Below are positions 38,621-51,200 of a DNA stretch of 64,000 bases, one piece after another. Every line of letters starts with the position of its first letter. The stretch's first letter is position 1. The notes under the pieces are model-generated. The model was not told the DNA's origin. It searched no databases and saw only the letters and a program-made list of their open reading frames with translations. The stretch spans positions 43,356-107,355 of the forward strand of contig JADIIX010000020.1 of NCBI GenBank assembly GCA_027604505.1. The letters are read 5' to 3'. The translations under genes were made by a program, and so were the position numbers. The DNA is from Gonapodya sp. JEL0774. Taxonomy: Eukaryota; Monoblepharomycota; Monoblepharidomycetes; Monoblepharidales; Gonapodyaceae.

Positions 38621-39644
38621 GGACACGGTTTCTGAATTCTGTGGTTTAAAGTGAATCCACAGGATACAAGATTTCATCTATCTTCCAAGAATGAGAGAAT
38701 TCGCCTTGAACACTCAATTGAACTTATTGCTGACTTGGATGGGAATGAAACTGGACCCTCAATCATTTTTTCATCAAACATGAATCACGCTGCACGAGAG
38801 CACAACAGCATGGGACAATCAGGACACTTTTGACTACCCGCTAAATACCGTAATTTTATTGTTCAATCAGATATACGTATCATTTCGCTCAACAGAATGA
38901 GAGAAAAGGAAAGGGGTAATAGTTATACTTCACCGTTCTTCATCCCACGGACGGGAAAGCGAAAATTCCGGATGTGAACTCGCAAAAGATTAGTGAACGA
39001 ACACCAGGCGCGTGCCGATTGAGGAGAAACGGGTGGTGTCAAAGCATTGGAAGTAGTTTCACCCCGACTGACAGTTAACCTTGCGGACACGCGAAAGTAT
39101 GCTGGTGGGTTGCTTCAATGTACTCGGCCTCCACTCATCCTGAGTTATCACTTTGTAACTTAAGGTCATCCAATTGTCGGGACAGGTCGTCCGGTTTAAC
39201 GCCGAACGCATCCTTCGACCGTCGCTGACACCCGCCGTAGCGAGAAAGCTCTTCGCCTTCTGGGGCCGGCGACAAAGGCGGGGTCCAGCTGGGGGGTAAC
39301 GGCGTTCACCCCTCCTCCGCTTTCATCAGTATGTGCCCGTCCTCTTATTGCAGTTCCATCAATGTACTTTTTCGAGTTGCTTGGAAGATTGGGACGCAGA
39401 ATGATGCGTTTCGCCGGTCTTATTGTTGAAGCATGAGCATCATTGAAACGTGCTGGTTCTGGTGCTGGACATAGGGACCTGGCCCGTGCATGTGTGACCG
39501 CAGCATTGAGCACCCATCGGCAACCCACAGCTGCATCGCGAATCTGCCTGACTCCACGACCGATCTGACCCGAGTTCCCCAGCGCGAGTCCACTCTGGGT
39601 CCCTGCGTCAGTGTGTGCCGTGTCTCCCACCTGCCGCTCCCACG
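38621..39644. other. Intergenic, upstream of the WDR62/MAPKBP1-like gene
   Basis: About 1 kb with no convincing gene. A 161-codon minus-strand open frame at 39196-39681 has no recognisable features and overlaps the next gene's start. No tRNA, 5S rRNA or repeat was seen. Confidence 0.35.
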
Positions 39645-42600
39645 ATGCGGCGTCCACAGTCACCCGCGTCCCCGTCTCCACCGCCGCACTCCCTCACTCT
39701 GGACTCTCCCAACACTCTGCCTGATCTCCATCACGTGAGTCGCCCCTTTCTTTCTCTTCCTTTCCCTTCTTCTCCCACTCTCCCCTCTCCCCTCTGACCT
39801 CTCCCCTCTTCCCCTCCCCCCCCCCCCCCATCTCAGATCTATCTCGGTACGCTCCTTTCTTTCCCTCTCTCCCTTCCCCTCCCTCTCCCTCTCTCACCCT
39901 CCTTTCTCTCTGCTCTCCTCTCTATTTAGAACGCATCATCGGCTCTTCCATTTCCGACTCCCTTTCAATCGCCGCTCACCCTTCTCTCCCCTTATTCGCT
40001 TACCCCGCGGGCCGCGCTCTCGTCCTCTACAACTACAAGAAACACAAACAGTCTTTTCTCATCGACCAGGATCGCCCCAATGAAATCGCATCGGTCGCGT
40101 TCGATCCGGAGGGTTTGGTCGTCGCCGTTGGTGAGAAAGGCCCCAACGTGAGTTCTCCAGTGCGTGCCGCCCAAGGGACGGAGGCCATCCACATTCTCTA
40201 CATTTCCTCAAAGCCAATTAAAGAGCTTGCAAGAGTGAAAGATGTCCTTTCTCTTCGGCGGTTAAGATATCGTCACAGTTCACACACCCTTCACCCGGGT
40301 ATCCCTCCCTACCTCTCACTAACCATTCCCAACCCCACCCTTCCTCAACCCCAGCCCCGCATCCTCATCTGGTCCCTCTCGACCCGCTCTCCCGCATGTC
40401 CTCCGCTTTACCCTGCGTCCCCCTCGCACTCCCGCACCACCTCCGCCTCACTCTCCGCCTCGACCGGCACGTCCAGTCGTGGCTCTCGGAAACCCGCCGC
40501 GTCCATGAAGGCCCTAGCGTTTGCGGCAGACTCGAAAACGTTGGTGGCTGTGGGAGGCGAGGTGGGTTGTGGGGAAGGAGTTGGAGTGGGCGCAGCCCAA
40601 GGAAAGGACAGCGATATCAGCGTGCGGGCGCAGTAGGGTGGGATCAAGAATGGATTGGTGTCGTGGCGTAACGTGGTGGTGGACAAGGCGGCTTGTATTT
40701 GACGGAGATGGAATCGGATGGCAGATGATTGTGGCAAGGTTGGGGTGGAGTGTGACGTTATGGACGCTGCGAGGTTTGAAAATTGATTGGGTTCATGGAT
40801 GGCCAGCACAGAGCTCACTGGGACTGCATTGCCACGTTTCTTTACTGTGATTCTATTCACAGCGTCGTAAATGCCTTTGTATTCTCCCCTTTCTCTCTCG
40901 TCTTTCGATGATTGGGTTGCACTTGTGTCATCACCAATCCACCTTCCCTGTCCTTCCACCGCACTGCCCCTCTCTGCACCACACTTCACCCACGGCACGC
41001 GCCTTGGTCCCTCACAAAAGACCGACCCCACAATCACTGTCTGGAACTGGCGCACCGGAGAGAAAATGGCATGTACGTGATCCCAGAGCCATCGAACGTT
41101 CCTTGCACACTTTTCGCCCCAGTCCTGATCTAGCATATTGCACGCTCACCTCACGCCGCCCGTACCAAACGCCCCCCCCTCCCCCCCCCGCTCCCCCCAT
41201 AGCCGCCCGCTCCCCATCGCCCACGACTTCTCTCTTCTTCCTCCCCCCGCCCATGCCCACGCTCGGCTCAGACTCCGACTCAGCGCACACCTTTGTCACC
41301 GCGTCTACCCACTCGATAAAGTACTGGACCATAACCACGACACTTTCCGTGGCACCACCACATGTTGCGGCGACTCCACCTGCAGGTCGACCCATCCCAT
41401 CCCCCACCACCACCCCCGCCACCCCCACGGCCACAGTGACGATCGATTCCCGGCCGGCTAACCTTGCGAACTTCCGGGACAAGTCCCTCGCCGCGGCCGC
41501 GGGGGGCATGCCCTGGCCCGCCGGGGGTGTCGTGTGGGGCGGCGAGGTGTACGCCGTGACGGAGACAGGGACTCTGGTGATGGTGGGGAGTGGCGGGGTG
41601 CAGAAGTGGGTGGAGATGAAGGTGGGTGGCCCGGGTGTTAGGGGGTGTCCGGCCTGATGGCGGAGGGAAACGGGTATGAGCGGGAGCGGATCGGCGGTGA
41701 TTTTAAGAGGGTGCACACATTTCTGTCCCAAGTGACGATGGACGCAGTCGGCGAACTCTCCGTTTGACTTAACGTTCCGGTTCCTTATTTTCCCCCACCC
41801 CATCGCTCAATTCATTCTCTCTATACCCGTGAACACCCCCCACCCCCGCCCCCCTACCTCATCCCGTCGAACAACCGCCAGGTTCCCATCGCCACCTCGG
41901 TACAGACCACCCCGCGGTTTGTGTTTTGCGGGTGTGCAGACGGCGTCGTGCGGGCGTTCCAACCGGGAACCTTGCAGTACATTGCCACCTTACCGAAATT
42001 ACCCACGGAGGGGAGTGGGACCGGAGGGTGGGTTGTCACGGTCTCTGCGACGAGTGGGGATGGGGCAGGTGGTTGATTCAAAGGACTCATTGAACTCATA
42101 CATGCCCGTTGTCCCTCCCGTGCAATCCACGTTGTTAAATCCCCCACACCCCCTCGTCCCCCTTTCCTATCCGCACACACCTCAGCACCCCCCCGGTTTT
42201 TTCCGACGTCGTGGCGCTCTCCGCGGCCTCTCGAGTCGACAGCGGGGTTGTGTGCGTCGCGTACGCCGACGGATCGGTCGTGGTGTGGGATATGGCGTTG
42301 GACGGTAAGAAGGTGGAGAAGGTGGACGTGTTTCAGTGGAGGAAGATGGTGGGGGGGATGCAGGTGAGCGTGGGGATAGAAGGGGGTGGGCGGTAGTATC
42401 GCTGATGTGTGAATTTTGGCCCGTGGGTTCTCTGTGTGGCTGGTGTGTTCCACCCAGGCTGTGTCGTCGTCGATCCCCTCCATGCCCTCTCTCCTCTCCA
42501 CCTCCTCGCCCAACCTCGCGCTCATAACGCACCACCCGACCCCCTTCCCGCAAATTCGTTTCTGGCAGCTTTCCCGATCCCCCACATCCCCAGCGTCGGC

Positions 42601-45213
42601 CGCCACGCTGACGCCCGGGTCGCCGCCGACCACGCCTGGTTCGGGAACCGCGGCGCTCAAAAGGCCGGCAAAGGAGTTGTCCAAGGTGGTCGGACTGGAA
42701 GAGCCGTGGGTCTTGGCGGATGTGACGGGAGACGGAGTTTGGGCCGTGGCGGTGGACGAGGGCGGGGTGGCAAGGTGGGTCTGTTGTGGGTGTGATGGGA
42801 TGGAGGAAGCGACGTTGCGAGAACCCCAGCAAAAACGGCCCGACACACCCTCCTCAGGATATTCATGCCCTGGAATGCCTCTCACAAACCCGTGGTCCTG
42901 AGCCCCCAACCCCCGACCCCCACTGCCCTCGCGGCGCAATCTCTCCCCACGAACCGCCTCCAAATCGCCGTTGGATGTTCCGACGGGTCCCTTGTTGTCT
43001 ACAGCGCGCGGATCGACCGGTGCCACTTGGTACAGACCTACAAGGATCACGCGAGCTCGATTACTGCCGTCCTCTTTGCGGAGGGTGGAAGGAAGTTGGT
43101 GGCGGCGGGGTGGGATGGGATAGTGGTCGTGAGGGTCAGGGAGAGAGACGATGCGGTGAGTGAGTGGTGATAGTTGCAGGAATGGGAGTTTCTAGACCGA
43201 AGTGGTGGTTTGCATGGGTTGTCTCTGGACGGGAGTTGGGTTCGCACTGAACAATGAGTTTGTTGTCCACGCTGCGCTCGCAGGAATATCTCGTGACGCA
43301 CACCATCCGGCTCGAAGTTCCCATTCACAACATCTCCCTCGATCCCGCAAACCGCCACCTCGTGATCCTCACCGACCCACGGACCGTGTCGGTGTATTCC
43401 TTGGCCTCAGCCAAGTGCTTGCGTGTGTACACAGAGGAAACCGATCCGGACAACCTTGGAGCCAAGGATGATGTGGTGTATCGGCGAGCAAGTGTGCATC
43501 CGAGTGGCCTCATTATGGGAGTGGCGGGATCGGATGGTATTGTGAGAGTGGTGAGTTTGTCCAACAGGGCTGGCCCAACAATAGAAGGGCAGGTTGTGCT
43601 TCTGGTATCGGGAATTCCAATTCACATGCTCAATTTGCTTTCATTCTGTATGTTTGGCTTGACAGCTCGATTTCTGGAGCGGCGACTGCATCGGAACACT
43701 GGAAGCAGCGTCGCCACCGCTCGCCGGTCTCTTCTTCTCTCCCTGCGAAAAACGGGCGGTGGTGCTTTCCGAAGATGGTAACATTGCGGTGTTCCGTCTG
43801 CCTCCTTCGGCAATTCGGGAAGCTCGGGCGAGGCTCAATGCCGCGGGAACCATCAGTACCGTCAAAGAACTCGAGCCCACCGGGAGCACTCGCTTGGGCT
43901 TTTCCGACGATAATTTACCTTCGTGGGCACGTGCTGCTTTCCGAGGTGACAGGGACGACAAGCAAACGGATCGGGAACAGACGTTCAAACCCCCAGTCGT
44001 GAAGGGCAGGTGGGCGGAGCGACTGGGTGAGAATGATCGAGTTGTGCTGTTTTCGGAGGAGGACGGCGGACGGGTTGCCAGACTTGACGACTGGAAACGG
44101 CGAAGATTTACGTTGCCTCCTGGAACACCTGGTGGCCGAGGTGGTGCCGACGAGGACAGTGAGAGTGACGACGACGACGAGCAGAAATCGGACGGATCTT
44201 CCACGGTGCGGTTTGACATTGGTGAGAACGATACATTCTCGGCACCGTTTTTGCTCCAGTCCCGTGTGGAGCGGCTCGGTGGACTCGGAGTGGCAGTACT
44301 TGGGGACACGTCAAACCAAGACATTCGACCTGCACCAGGATATTCCACTCCGACTCGAGAGCGAGACACTGAACCGGCCAAATCTTCTGTCTTTCCCTTT
44401 TTACCGTCAAATGTGACCTCGATCGGGCAAAATCCGAACCCACCTCTCCCTGACTCTCGTGCTCCCTTGCCTTCACTACCCCCACCGCAACCCCCCGCGA
44501 ACACGATCGAATCTTTAGAAGGAAATGTACCACGCAAGTTGTCCGATCCATCATCTCAATCGACAACGGGGGTTAGCACTCTCCCGGATCTCCCGCAGCC
44601 TCGTAGTAAATCTGTGGGAGGTGGTCGAGACGCGACCACACAACGACAGGGTTCTGTGAATCGGACTTCATCGGACGAAGTAGATCGCATCCGCCAAAGG
44701 CTTCAGAGTCTTGGGATTACTTGGAGACCTGCAAGCGAATCCGGATCTATAAATTCTTCTCAAGTTTCTCTTCAATCGGACAAACCGACCCCTCTTCCAA
44801 CCTCTTCAGGCTTCCATCCTGCGCAGTCGACCTCAATGAATACAAGTCCGTCGAGAACCGAGCCAATTGTCCAGTTAGCACGAAATGCAAACGGTGGGTT
44901 GATTCTTAGCTACGGCTACCATTTGTTTCGATACTTACTGATACTTCCAGTCGACGCCATTCGAGCCGAATTTCAATCCATAACCTCTAGACTTCAAAGT
45001 TTAAAGCTCTTGGAGTCCGAAATCGCTGCAGTTTCCGGGGATCGCACAGATGAGGCTCGTCTGTTGGAGCTCAGGCGAGGATTCGAAAATGCTGCGGAGA
45101 TCGTGAACGGTACGAACCGAACCTCTGAACGGCGTACTGCACCTCTGACAATGTCAAATCCGCGTGTTCGCGAATTTATGGACACTGTGTTGAAAATGGT
45201 CAACGAGTTGTGA
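39645..45213 (+). CDS. WDR62/MAPKBP1-like WD40 scaffold protein
   Basis: Large double-propeller WD40 protein with the order of animal WDR62/MAPKBP1 (centrosomal/JNK scaffolds). The ATG at 39645 starts a Pro/Ser leader. Then IYLERIIGSSISDSLS, LPLFAYPAGRALVLYNYKKH (human VVVILDPKENKQ), NEIASVAFDPEGLVVAVGE and the human-like VWNW/ITVWNWRTGEK block. The second propeller has LQIAVGCSDGSLVVYSARID, YKDHASSITAVLFAEGG, PIHNISLDPANRHLVIL, YRRASVHPSGLIMGVAGSDG and SGDCIG. NLPSWARAAFRGD follows (compare the family's LP.W segment after the propeller). The C-terminal half is disordered with an acidic patch (EDSESDDDDE). The last exon is helical (FQSITSRLQSLKLLESEIAA) and ends at TGA 45211-45213. Many short introns, some very pyrimidine-rich; exact exons at 40.6-42.3 kb are uncertain. 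Confidence 0.74.
39755..39926 (+). repeat. Polypyrimidine low-complexity tract in introns
   Basis: Nearly pure C/T sequence in the first two introns of the WD40 gene, including a run of about 14 C at 39816-39829. It surrounds a 10-base exon. Confidence 0.7.
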
Positions 45214-45351
45214 TTAAATATCTAATGAAGGGCCCTTAATGTAAATGCTTAACAGTGATTTCCGTGCAAATTGTCGCTCTCGATGTATGAGCATGTGCAT
45301 TTGTTGGTGCATGCTGGGAACAAAACCAAGCGGCCAGCTTTCCTCATAATC

Positions 45352-47344
45352 ATGGGAGACTCCAGTTCGAACGCGGTCCCCGCAGACGAATCTGGCACTC
45401 TTATAATATGTGGAGGTACTGACTGGCCCATCCTAGGCCGGACTCAAAGCCAGAAGCTCGTTCCGTTGAAGTCTCCCGACCTCCCTCAGTTTCATGTCGT
45501 TGGAGCTCTGAAGGATAAGAAAGTCCGGCATGTCACCACTGGGCCCATCTCTTGTCATAATCTTGTGGTCACTGGTGAGTTTTTACTCTCATAATGATGA
45601 AGCGTGCTCATATGTCAGCGAGTAGACTGTGGAATGAAAACTATCTGGCCCTATGGTTTCCTCACGATTGATCCGATTTTACCTCTATCCACATACATAA
45701 TTAACAGATGATGAAGCTGTCTATGTCTTTGGACGAAACGATTGCGGCCAATTGGGATTCGGGGATCTCACCGCCAGACTTGGACCAACCCGCCTGAATC
45801 TCCCTGATGGAGTCACAGTCTCTAAGGCAGCCACTGGACGCAATCATACTGTGATTGTCTCGAAGACGGGTAAAGTCTACGCCATGGGAGACAATCGATA
45901 CGGGCAGTGCGGCAACAGCAATCTAAAAAATATTACGACGCCAACACACATTTCGGCGCTGAATGTAACCGTTGTGGACGTCGCCTGCGGTGGCGACTTC
46001 ACTGTATGCTTATCCGACAAGGGCAAACTCTTCTCATTTGGTCATCCTGAAAATGGCCAATTGGGAAACGGCACTGATGGGAAGACGCTTCAAGCGAATC
46101 GAGTTTATTACGACCCGTATCCGTCGCCGAGTGAGTTTTTAGTTTCTCTTGCGTTGGAGCATTATCTTCACGTAGAAGTTATTGGAGAGGAAGTGGCATC
46201 TTGGAATCTCTTCGGTGGAATTGCTCCTACAAGCTCCGAACTAAGTACTTCAATTCGGTCAAATGACAACAACCTCTTGAATCGCACACAGGGGTGATAT
46301 CCGCACTAGAAGATGTTCAAATCAAGTCAATTTCCTGCGGAACGAATCACACTTTGGCTCTCGACTCGACCGGACAAATTTGGTCATGGGGGGCAGGAGG
46401 TTATGGACGTCTGGGCCATGGCGACCAAAAGGACCAATTGAGGCCAAAGATGATAATTGCACCACGTCCGTGGACGCAAATGCGCGCTGGCGCCACGTTT
46501 AGCATGGCGATCGATCAGTACAGTAACTATCACATGTGGGGCAAGTTTAAGGGTGAGTCTTCTCTGACGCGGTTTTTGAGCTGAGAAATAAGTCGACGTT
46601 CATTTTTCATAGTTTCTGGAGAAGGAAGTTCTGGTTCCCCGTGAGTGTTTTACTTATCTTTTATTGTAAAATCGGTGTCACAGCAGATCAAACTCTTCAG
46701 GTGGACTCATCCTAAAATGGTGGCCGACTTGGCGGGATGGAAAGTCCGCTGCTTTGCTGGTAAGAGTACTTACCCAGTGACATCCGCCATGACATTTGTT
46801 GACAACTAGACAACGCTAAAGGCGGTGGGAGTCAAATTGCGGTTGTTGCGGATGAGTCAACAGTGACTTGGGGTCAAGCGTGCCATAACTATGAAGTGAG
46901 TCTTACCTTTTGAGAGTTCTGGAATTTCAATTATATATTCCGGTGACAACTTCCGACCCTTACAACGAATAGCATGGTGCGGGGGAAGGTCAGTTCGACA
47001 TAGCACATCGCGTTACCACGAAATTCTTGAAGTAAAACTGACAAATGACGTCATACGGTGTACCAGGCAAACCCAAATCCCAGTCTAAACCGGACCGCCT
47101 GGCGTATCTAGAAGGAGTACACGCCATTCGAGTTGATTGTGGGTCCATGCACACTTTGCTTCTTGCTTCTCCCAGCGAAAAGGTTTCCGCTTTGCCGGTT
47201 TGGGAAACGGGCTCCGCGGAAGTGGAAGCAAAAGGTGGAAAGGGCGGAAGAAAGAGAAAAGCCGAGGACTCTGCTGTCGAAACAACTGAAAGTGGAGAGG
47301 GAAAGACGAGAGGCAAAGCGGTGAAGGCCACGAAGAAGAAGTAA
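45352..47344 (+). CDS. RCC2 (TD-60)-like RCC1-repeat protein
   Basis: Seven-bladed RCC1 propeller most like RCC2. From ATG 45352: GTLIICGGTDWPILGR (human GQLILFGATNWDLIGR), TGPISCHNLVV, VYVFGRNDCGQLGFGD, AATGRNHTVIVSKTGKVYAM, GDNRYGQCG, FSFGHPENGQLGNGTDGK (RCC2 has FGCPEYGQLGHNSDGK), then VYYDP. Further on are CGTNHTLALDSTGQIWSWG, GGYGRLGHGDQKDQL, LAGWKVRCFAG, ADESTVTWG, YGVPGKPKS and CGSMHTLLLA. The C-terminus is Lys/Arg-rich (GGKGGRKRKAEDS), ending TAA at 47342-47344, a likely nuclear or chromatin-binding tail. The HPENGQLGNGTDGK and ADEST blocks separate it from RCC1 itself. In animals RCC2 acts at centromeres, the spindle midzone and in Rac1/Arf signalling. Six or so introns, none disruptive. 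Confidence 0.84.
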
Positions 47345-47469
47345 TTGCATTTTATTTACTTTTGTTCATAAATTGTCCTTACGGACCTTCTGTATATGTA
47401 GTCAAATTTGGAGTTTGCCTGATACAGCACACAGAGCTCATTTGGAACAAGAACCCTCATCGTGGAACG

Positions 47470-48164
47470 ATGGCAGGCGACGACGATGTTTCCCCACCTG
47501 GTGCGTGCCCTATAGATTTTTTTTGCGAGACCGAATGATCTCAAGTCTTGCTGTCCACTCCGCATGCCATTCGGTTCATACGTAAAACGATCATCCCACT
47601 TGTTCGTCCATCGTCCCTCCTTTCACCTGCCTTCTACGTTTCTGTACCCTGTGATACGTGGAAACTAATGGGAACTTTGTGGATACCTTCCATGATGGAA
47701 CACATCGTGACTGTTCGGGATTGGTGGACCACTCAACTCACGTGCCTCCAACCAACCACTACAATCCCGATCTCTTTGATTTTGACGTATCAGAGATGCA
47801 AGTAACTCGCGAGCAGCTGCGTGAGGCGCGTGTGCCGCTGGCAAAACGAGATTATTGCGCGCATCTTTACATTCCACTGGAGAAATGTCGCGAAAGGACA
47901 CTCCGTACCCCGTGGAACTGCTCACACGAGCAACATGTCTACGATTATTGCGAATACATGGAGTAAGTCCACCTGGGAATACTGGGCAGCTGCCTGCTTG
48001 CACCCAAACTCATTTTACCTTGTTCACACTATTTCACGTCAACGAATTGTTCAAATATGAATCCGGTCCGTCCCGACACCACTCGAATTATCCCCTGTTT
48101 GTAAAGATATGAACGACGGATGAAAATTGCTCAAAAGAAGAAAGCAGAGGCCGCGTCGGTATAG
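47470..48164 (+). CDS. NDUFB7: NADH dehydrogenase 1 beta subcomplex subunit 7 (NDUFB7, B18)
   Basis: Accessory subunit of respiratory complex I facing the intermembrane space. The proposed first exon starts at ATG 47470 (MAGDDDVSPP) and ends at a GTGCGT donor. Splicing between 47500 and 47660 is unclear. The core exon has MQVTREQLREARVPLAKRDY, then CAHLYIPLEKC and CSHEQHVYDYC, two exact CX9C motifs that form the disulfide-bonded helical hairpin and serve Mia40 import. An intron after EYME leads to YERRMKIAQKKKAEAASV, with TAG at 48162-48164 (human ..RDYVMRMKEFER). Length is close to the family norm. Confidence 0.84.
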
Positions 48165-48274
48165 GTAGTTACAGTTGTATGAAACTAAAACATGTGAATA
48201 GTGCCTTCGCATGCAATCAGTCAGGTGAGGCACCACAATGAATCAACTGATTCGTCCTTTGATGTGAGATTTAT

Positions 48275-48286
48275 TTAGGGTTAGGT
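48275..48286 (+). promoter_or_regulatory. Telomere-like motif TTAGGGTTAGGT upstream of RAP1
   Basis: One full and one near-full copy of the TTAGGG telomere unit end 11 bases before the RAP1 start codon at 48298. Rap1 proteins, or their TRF partners, associate with such repeats, so an autoregulatory site is possible. This is inference from sequence alone. Confidence 0.4.
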
Positions 48287-48297
48287 TTACTGCGGTC

Positions 48298-51200
48298 ATG
48301 CAACTCCAAGCGAAGACAACCTCTGCCATCATGAAACCTGATGATGGTGGCATTGAGAGAAGCGGAAACGCATCACCATCAAGAACCCAAGACTATCGGA
48401 ACGAGCCGCCTCTGCCTTTCTCAGGAGGACCACCACACAGGTCACTATTCAAGGACAAAAGGGGTCAGCCGCTTAAGTTTTACTTCATGCGTGCCATTTT
48501 CCGAGGTGAGAAGGACAAAAAATACTACAAGGATCTCATCGAGGTACGTCATTCAAATCGTTGACTTGATCCCTTGATCGTTGTTGGTGGATGCAATGTT
48601 CCCAACCCTAACGCACCGCCATCCCACTGGTCCAGCGGCACGGTGGGAACGTCATCGACGACGAGGGAGATCCGGCATTGTTTGCCAAGGTCGCTCCCAA
48701 AGATTATGAGACCTACAGGAAAGACATCGTGGAACTGGAATTCGTCGAAGAGTCTGTCCATACCGGCGAACTTGCCGACAAGGACGACTTTATGGTCCTG
48801 CCAAGATCAGAGGTTGAAGCCGACTCAACACGGGCCGATACAGTGGAGAGCAAAATAGGGTCCGTATCCCACAATCCTAAAATCTTTGTGGTCTTGAACG
48901 AGCGTGAATTTTACCAGACGTGCACATACTCGTAATGCCTTCACCGACGAGGACGACAAGATTCTGAGAGCTTGGCTTCGGAAAGCTGCTGACAGTGGTG
49001 ATAATGCATTCGGTGGGAACGCAATTTACAAGAAACTGGCTGAGAAGGTAAACGAGTTTGGGTGGTATCGTGCAACGGGATTTTCACACCGTCGCTTTCA
49101 GCATCCTAACCACACATATCAATCCTGGCGTCATCGATATACCAAGCACTACAAATCTTTGTGGGAAGAGGACCTTTTGGCTCGAGCAGGGTTCGGGGTT
49201 GCAAACGAGCCAAAGATCGCTTCTGCGAAGGGGAGTCACGATGGTTCAACGGAAGATTCCTCAGCCACTCTTCCTGCAAATTCAAAACCGCAAGTAGCTC
49301 TGACACGTGGGGGCGTGAACGGGGGGGTCAAGTCTAAGAACCAAGTCAACAACCCTGGGGAGATGTCGGCACTGGTGCGATCTGTGAGTGAAATCAACCG
49401 CATCAATGTAGTTTCTTCATTTTGGAAGCTGATTTCTTACAGCGAACGAAGTCCCCCACTGGTCGGTCTAAAACGGCGTCCCCGGAACTGTCCGCCAGCC
49501 TTAAATCCTCGGGCACGAAATCAGCATCTGATCCAGCCCGTAGTGCGAGGAAACCGTTTTTTAGAGAGGATAGTGATGAGAATGACAAGGCAGCTTCAAC
49601 TCCCCGAAAGTCTCGACGGATGGACAAAGACGAGGCTCTATACGAGGCTTCGGAAGACGATGACGATGATGAAGACGACAAAGAAGAGGACGTGGACGAA
49701 GACGAAGACGAATTTGCCTCCAGCAAAGGACCGACGTCGACGAAACAGAAGGCGAAGAAGACATTCAAGTCCCCAAGAAGATTGGCGAGGTAGGTCCTCT
49801 AGCTGCTCAGGTCCAATGGTTTCCGGGTCTCTCATGAGACTTCAAATCCTAGAACTCGGACAGCATTCTCTGAAAACGATGTATTGTTTCTTCTGCGGGA
49901 GCTAGCAGAGGAAGCAACGGGAACGGTATTGGGGACGAACCTATATGACAGGATGGCGAAGAAAGTGAGGTTTCACAGGCGGTGTTATTATAACACGACT
50001 TACTCACGTTATTCTGTTTTTTTGCTTCTTTCTGTTTCTTGTTGCTTTGAGAACCCGCGCCACACCGCGAAGTCATATCGTGAACATGTGATAAAGGTTA
50101 TAAAACCCCACTGGGATCGATATGATTGGGAAGCCATCAGAAACGGTACTTTCCGTTTGTCTGAAGATCATCATCCGTCTGCCTCTCCTTCTCGGAAGCG
50201 GTTGGTTCAGGCAGACAGCGGGAATGTGATGAGAGCAGCGGACGAGCAGTCCCGCAGGGTCAGTATCAAGCGTCCTCGTTCCTCTAGTGAAGGAGAGGAG
50301 CTTAAAGAGGACGCTGAGGACGCTAGTCACTCCATACGTACCGTCAAGAGAATCAAGCGTGCGAAGCACCACGATGAGGATCTCAGTGATGGTATGGAGG
50401 TGGTTTCAGTTTCCGGTCCTGTCTCGGCACTGAACTCGAGGTAAGCTTTAAAAGAAGGTGAATAAGAGAGCAATTCATTTCTTGACCAATTGTGAAGAAT
50501 TACAATTTTTAGACCGGCCCGAGACGAAGCTGGTTTGGCTGCGCAGTTGGCTGAGCTCGTTCAAGGAACCATTTCTGTGCGAAGTCCGAACGACAAGAAA
50601 CCGGCTCGCTCCGAAATAAATGTCAAGCCTCTGGAGGCGCAATCATCATTCCGTCCTCAGCCTGTAGTAGCAAAGCTCCAAGACGCGTCCAGGCCCGCAT
50701 TGGGAACGGGACAGGCCCGTGCTCCGGTGCTCCCGATTTCTCAGAGCTTGCCGCCTCAAGCCGCCACTGGGAGAAGTTTCCTTCACATTCCACGACATAT
50801 TATTGATGTTGACGACGAGCAAACGCCGGAACAATTGGCAGCCGAGAGGCAGATACTCGCCTTGGGCAGAGCTCGAGCGCGGGGGCAACTCGGTGGCTCA
50901 CAGCAGTCGCAGCCGCTCCACAAGCAACCTGTGAAGTTATCTGCCACATCCGCTCAGCATGCTGTCTTAAAAACGGCACTCAAGAAGACTCACCCGGTGG
51001 AAACACCAAAAGTAAAATCACAAGCTGGAACTTGGGAAGAAAATTATGACCGACTAGTGGAAGAGTTCGGAGTTGCAGTTGTGCGCAAGGCAGTCTACAT
51101 GACCAGTGGCTATCTGGATGTCGCCGAGAAGTTGCTACAGGTCGGCATCAGTAAAGTCGAGGAACTTCCGACCGAGATCCGACTCCAGGTATGGACTGAA

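Larger units (their letters stand above)
32960..38850. other. Gene-poor island of different base texture
   Basis: About 5.9 kb that does not read like the flanks. Its T/A content is higher, CpG-containing words are scarcer, and TG/CA-rich words and G/C homopolymers (36870, 36985, 37676) are common. Only short open frames occur. Related phrases recur, such as GCAGGAAAATGGATT at about 34907 and 35762, and AGAGATCACTG at about 33784 and 35780. I found no terminal inverted repeats, transposase motif or reverse-transcriptase motif. It may be a decayed mobile element, a recent insertion or lineage-specific genes. Two weak coding candidates and one better one are listed separately. Confidence 0.45.

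Noticed and set aside
33000-38900. A DNA transposon with inverted ends
   Set aside because: Compared both boundaries by eye and found no inverted repeats, target-site duplication or transposase motif.
39196-39681. A 161-codon minus-strand frame upstream of the WD40 gene
   Set aside because: No recognisable features, overlaps the start of a convincing plus-strand gene.
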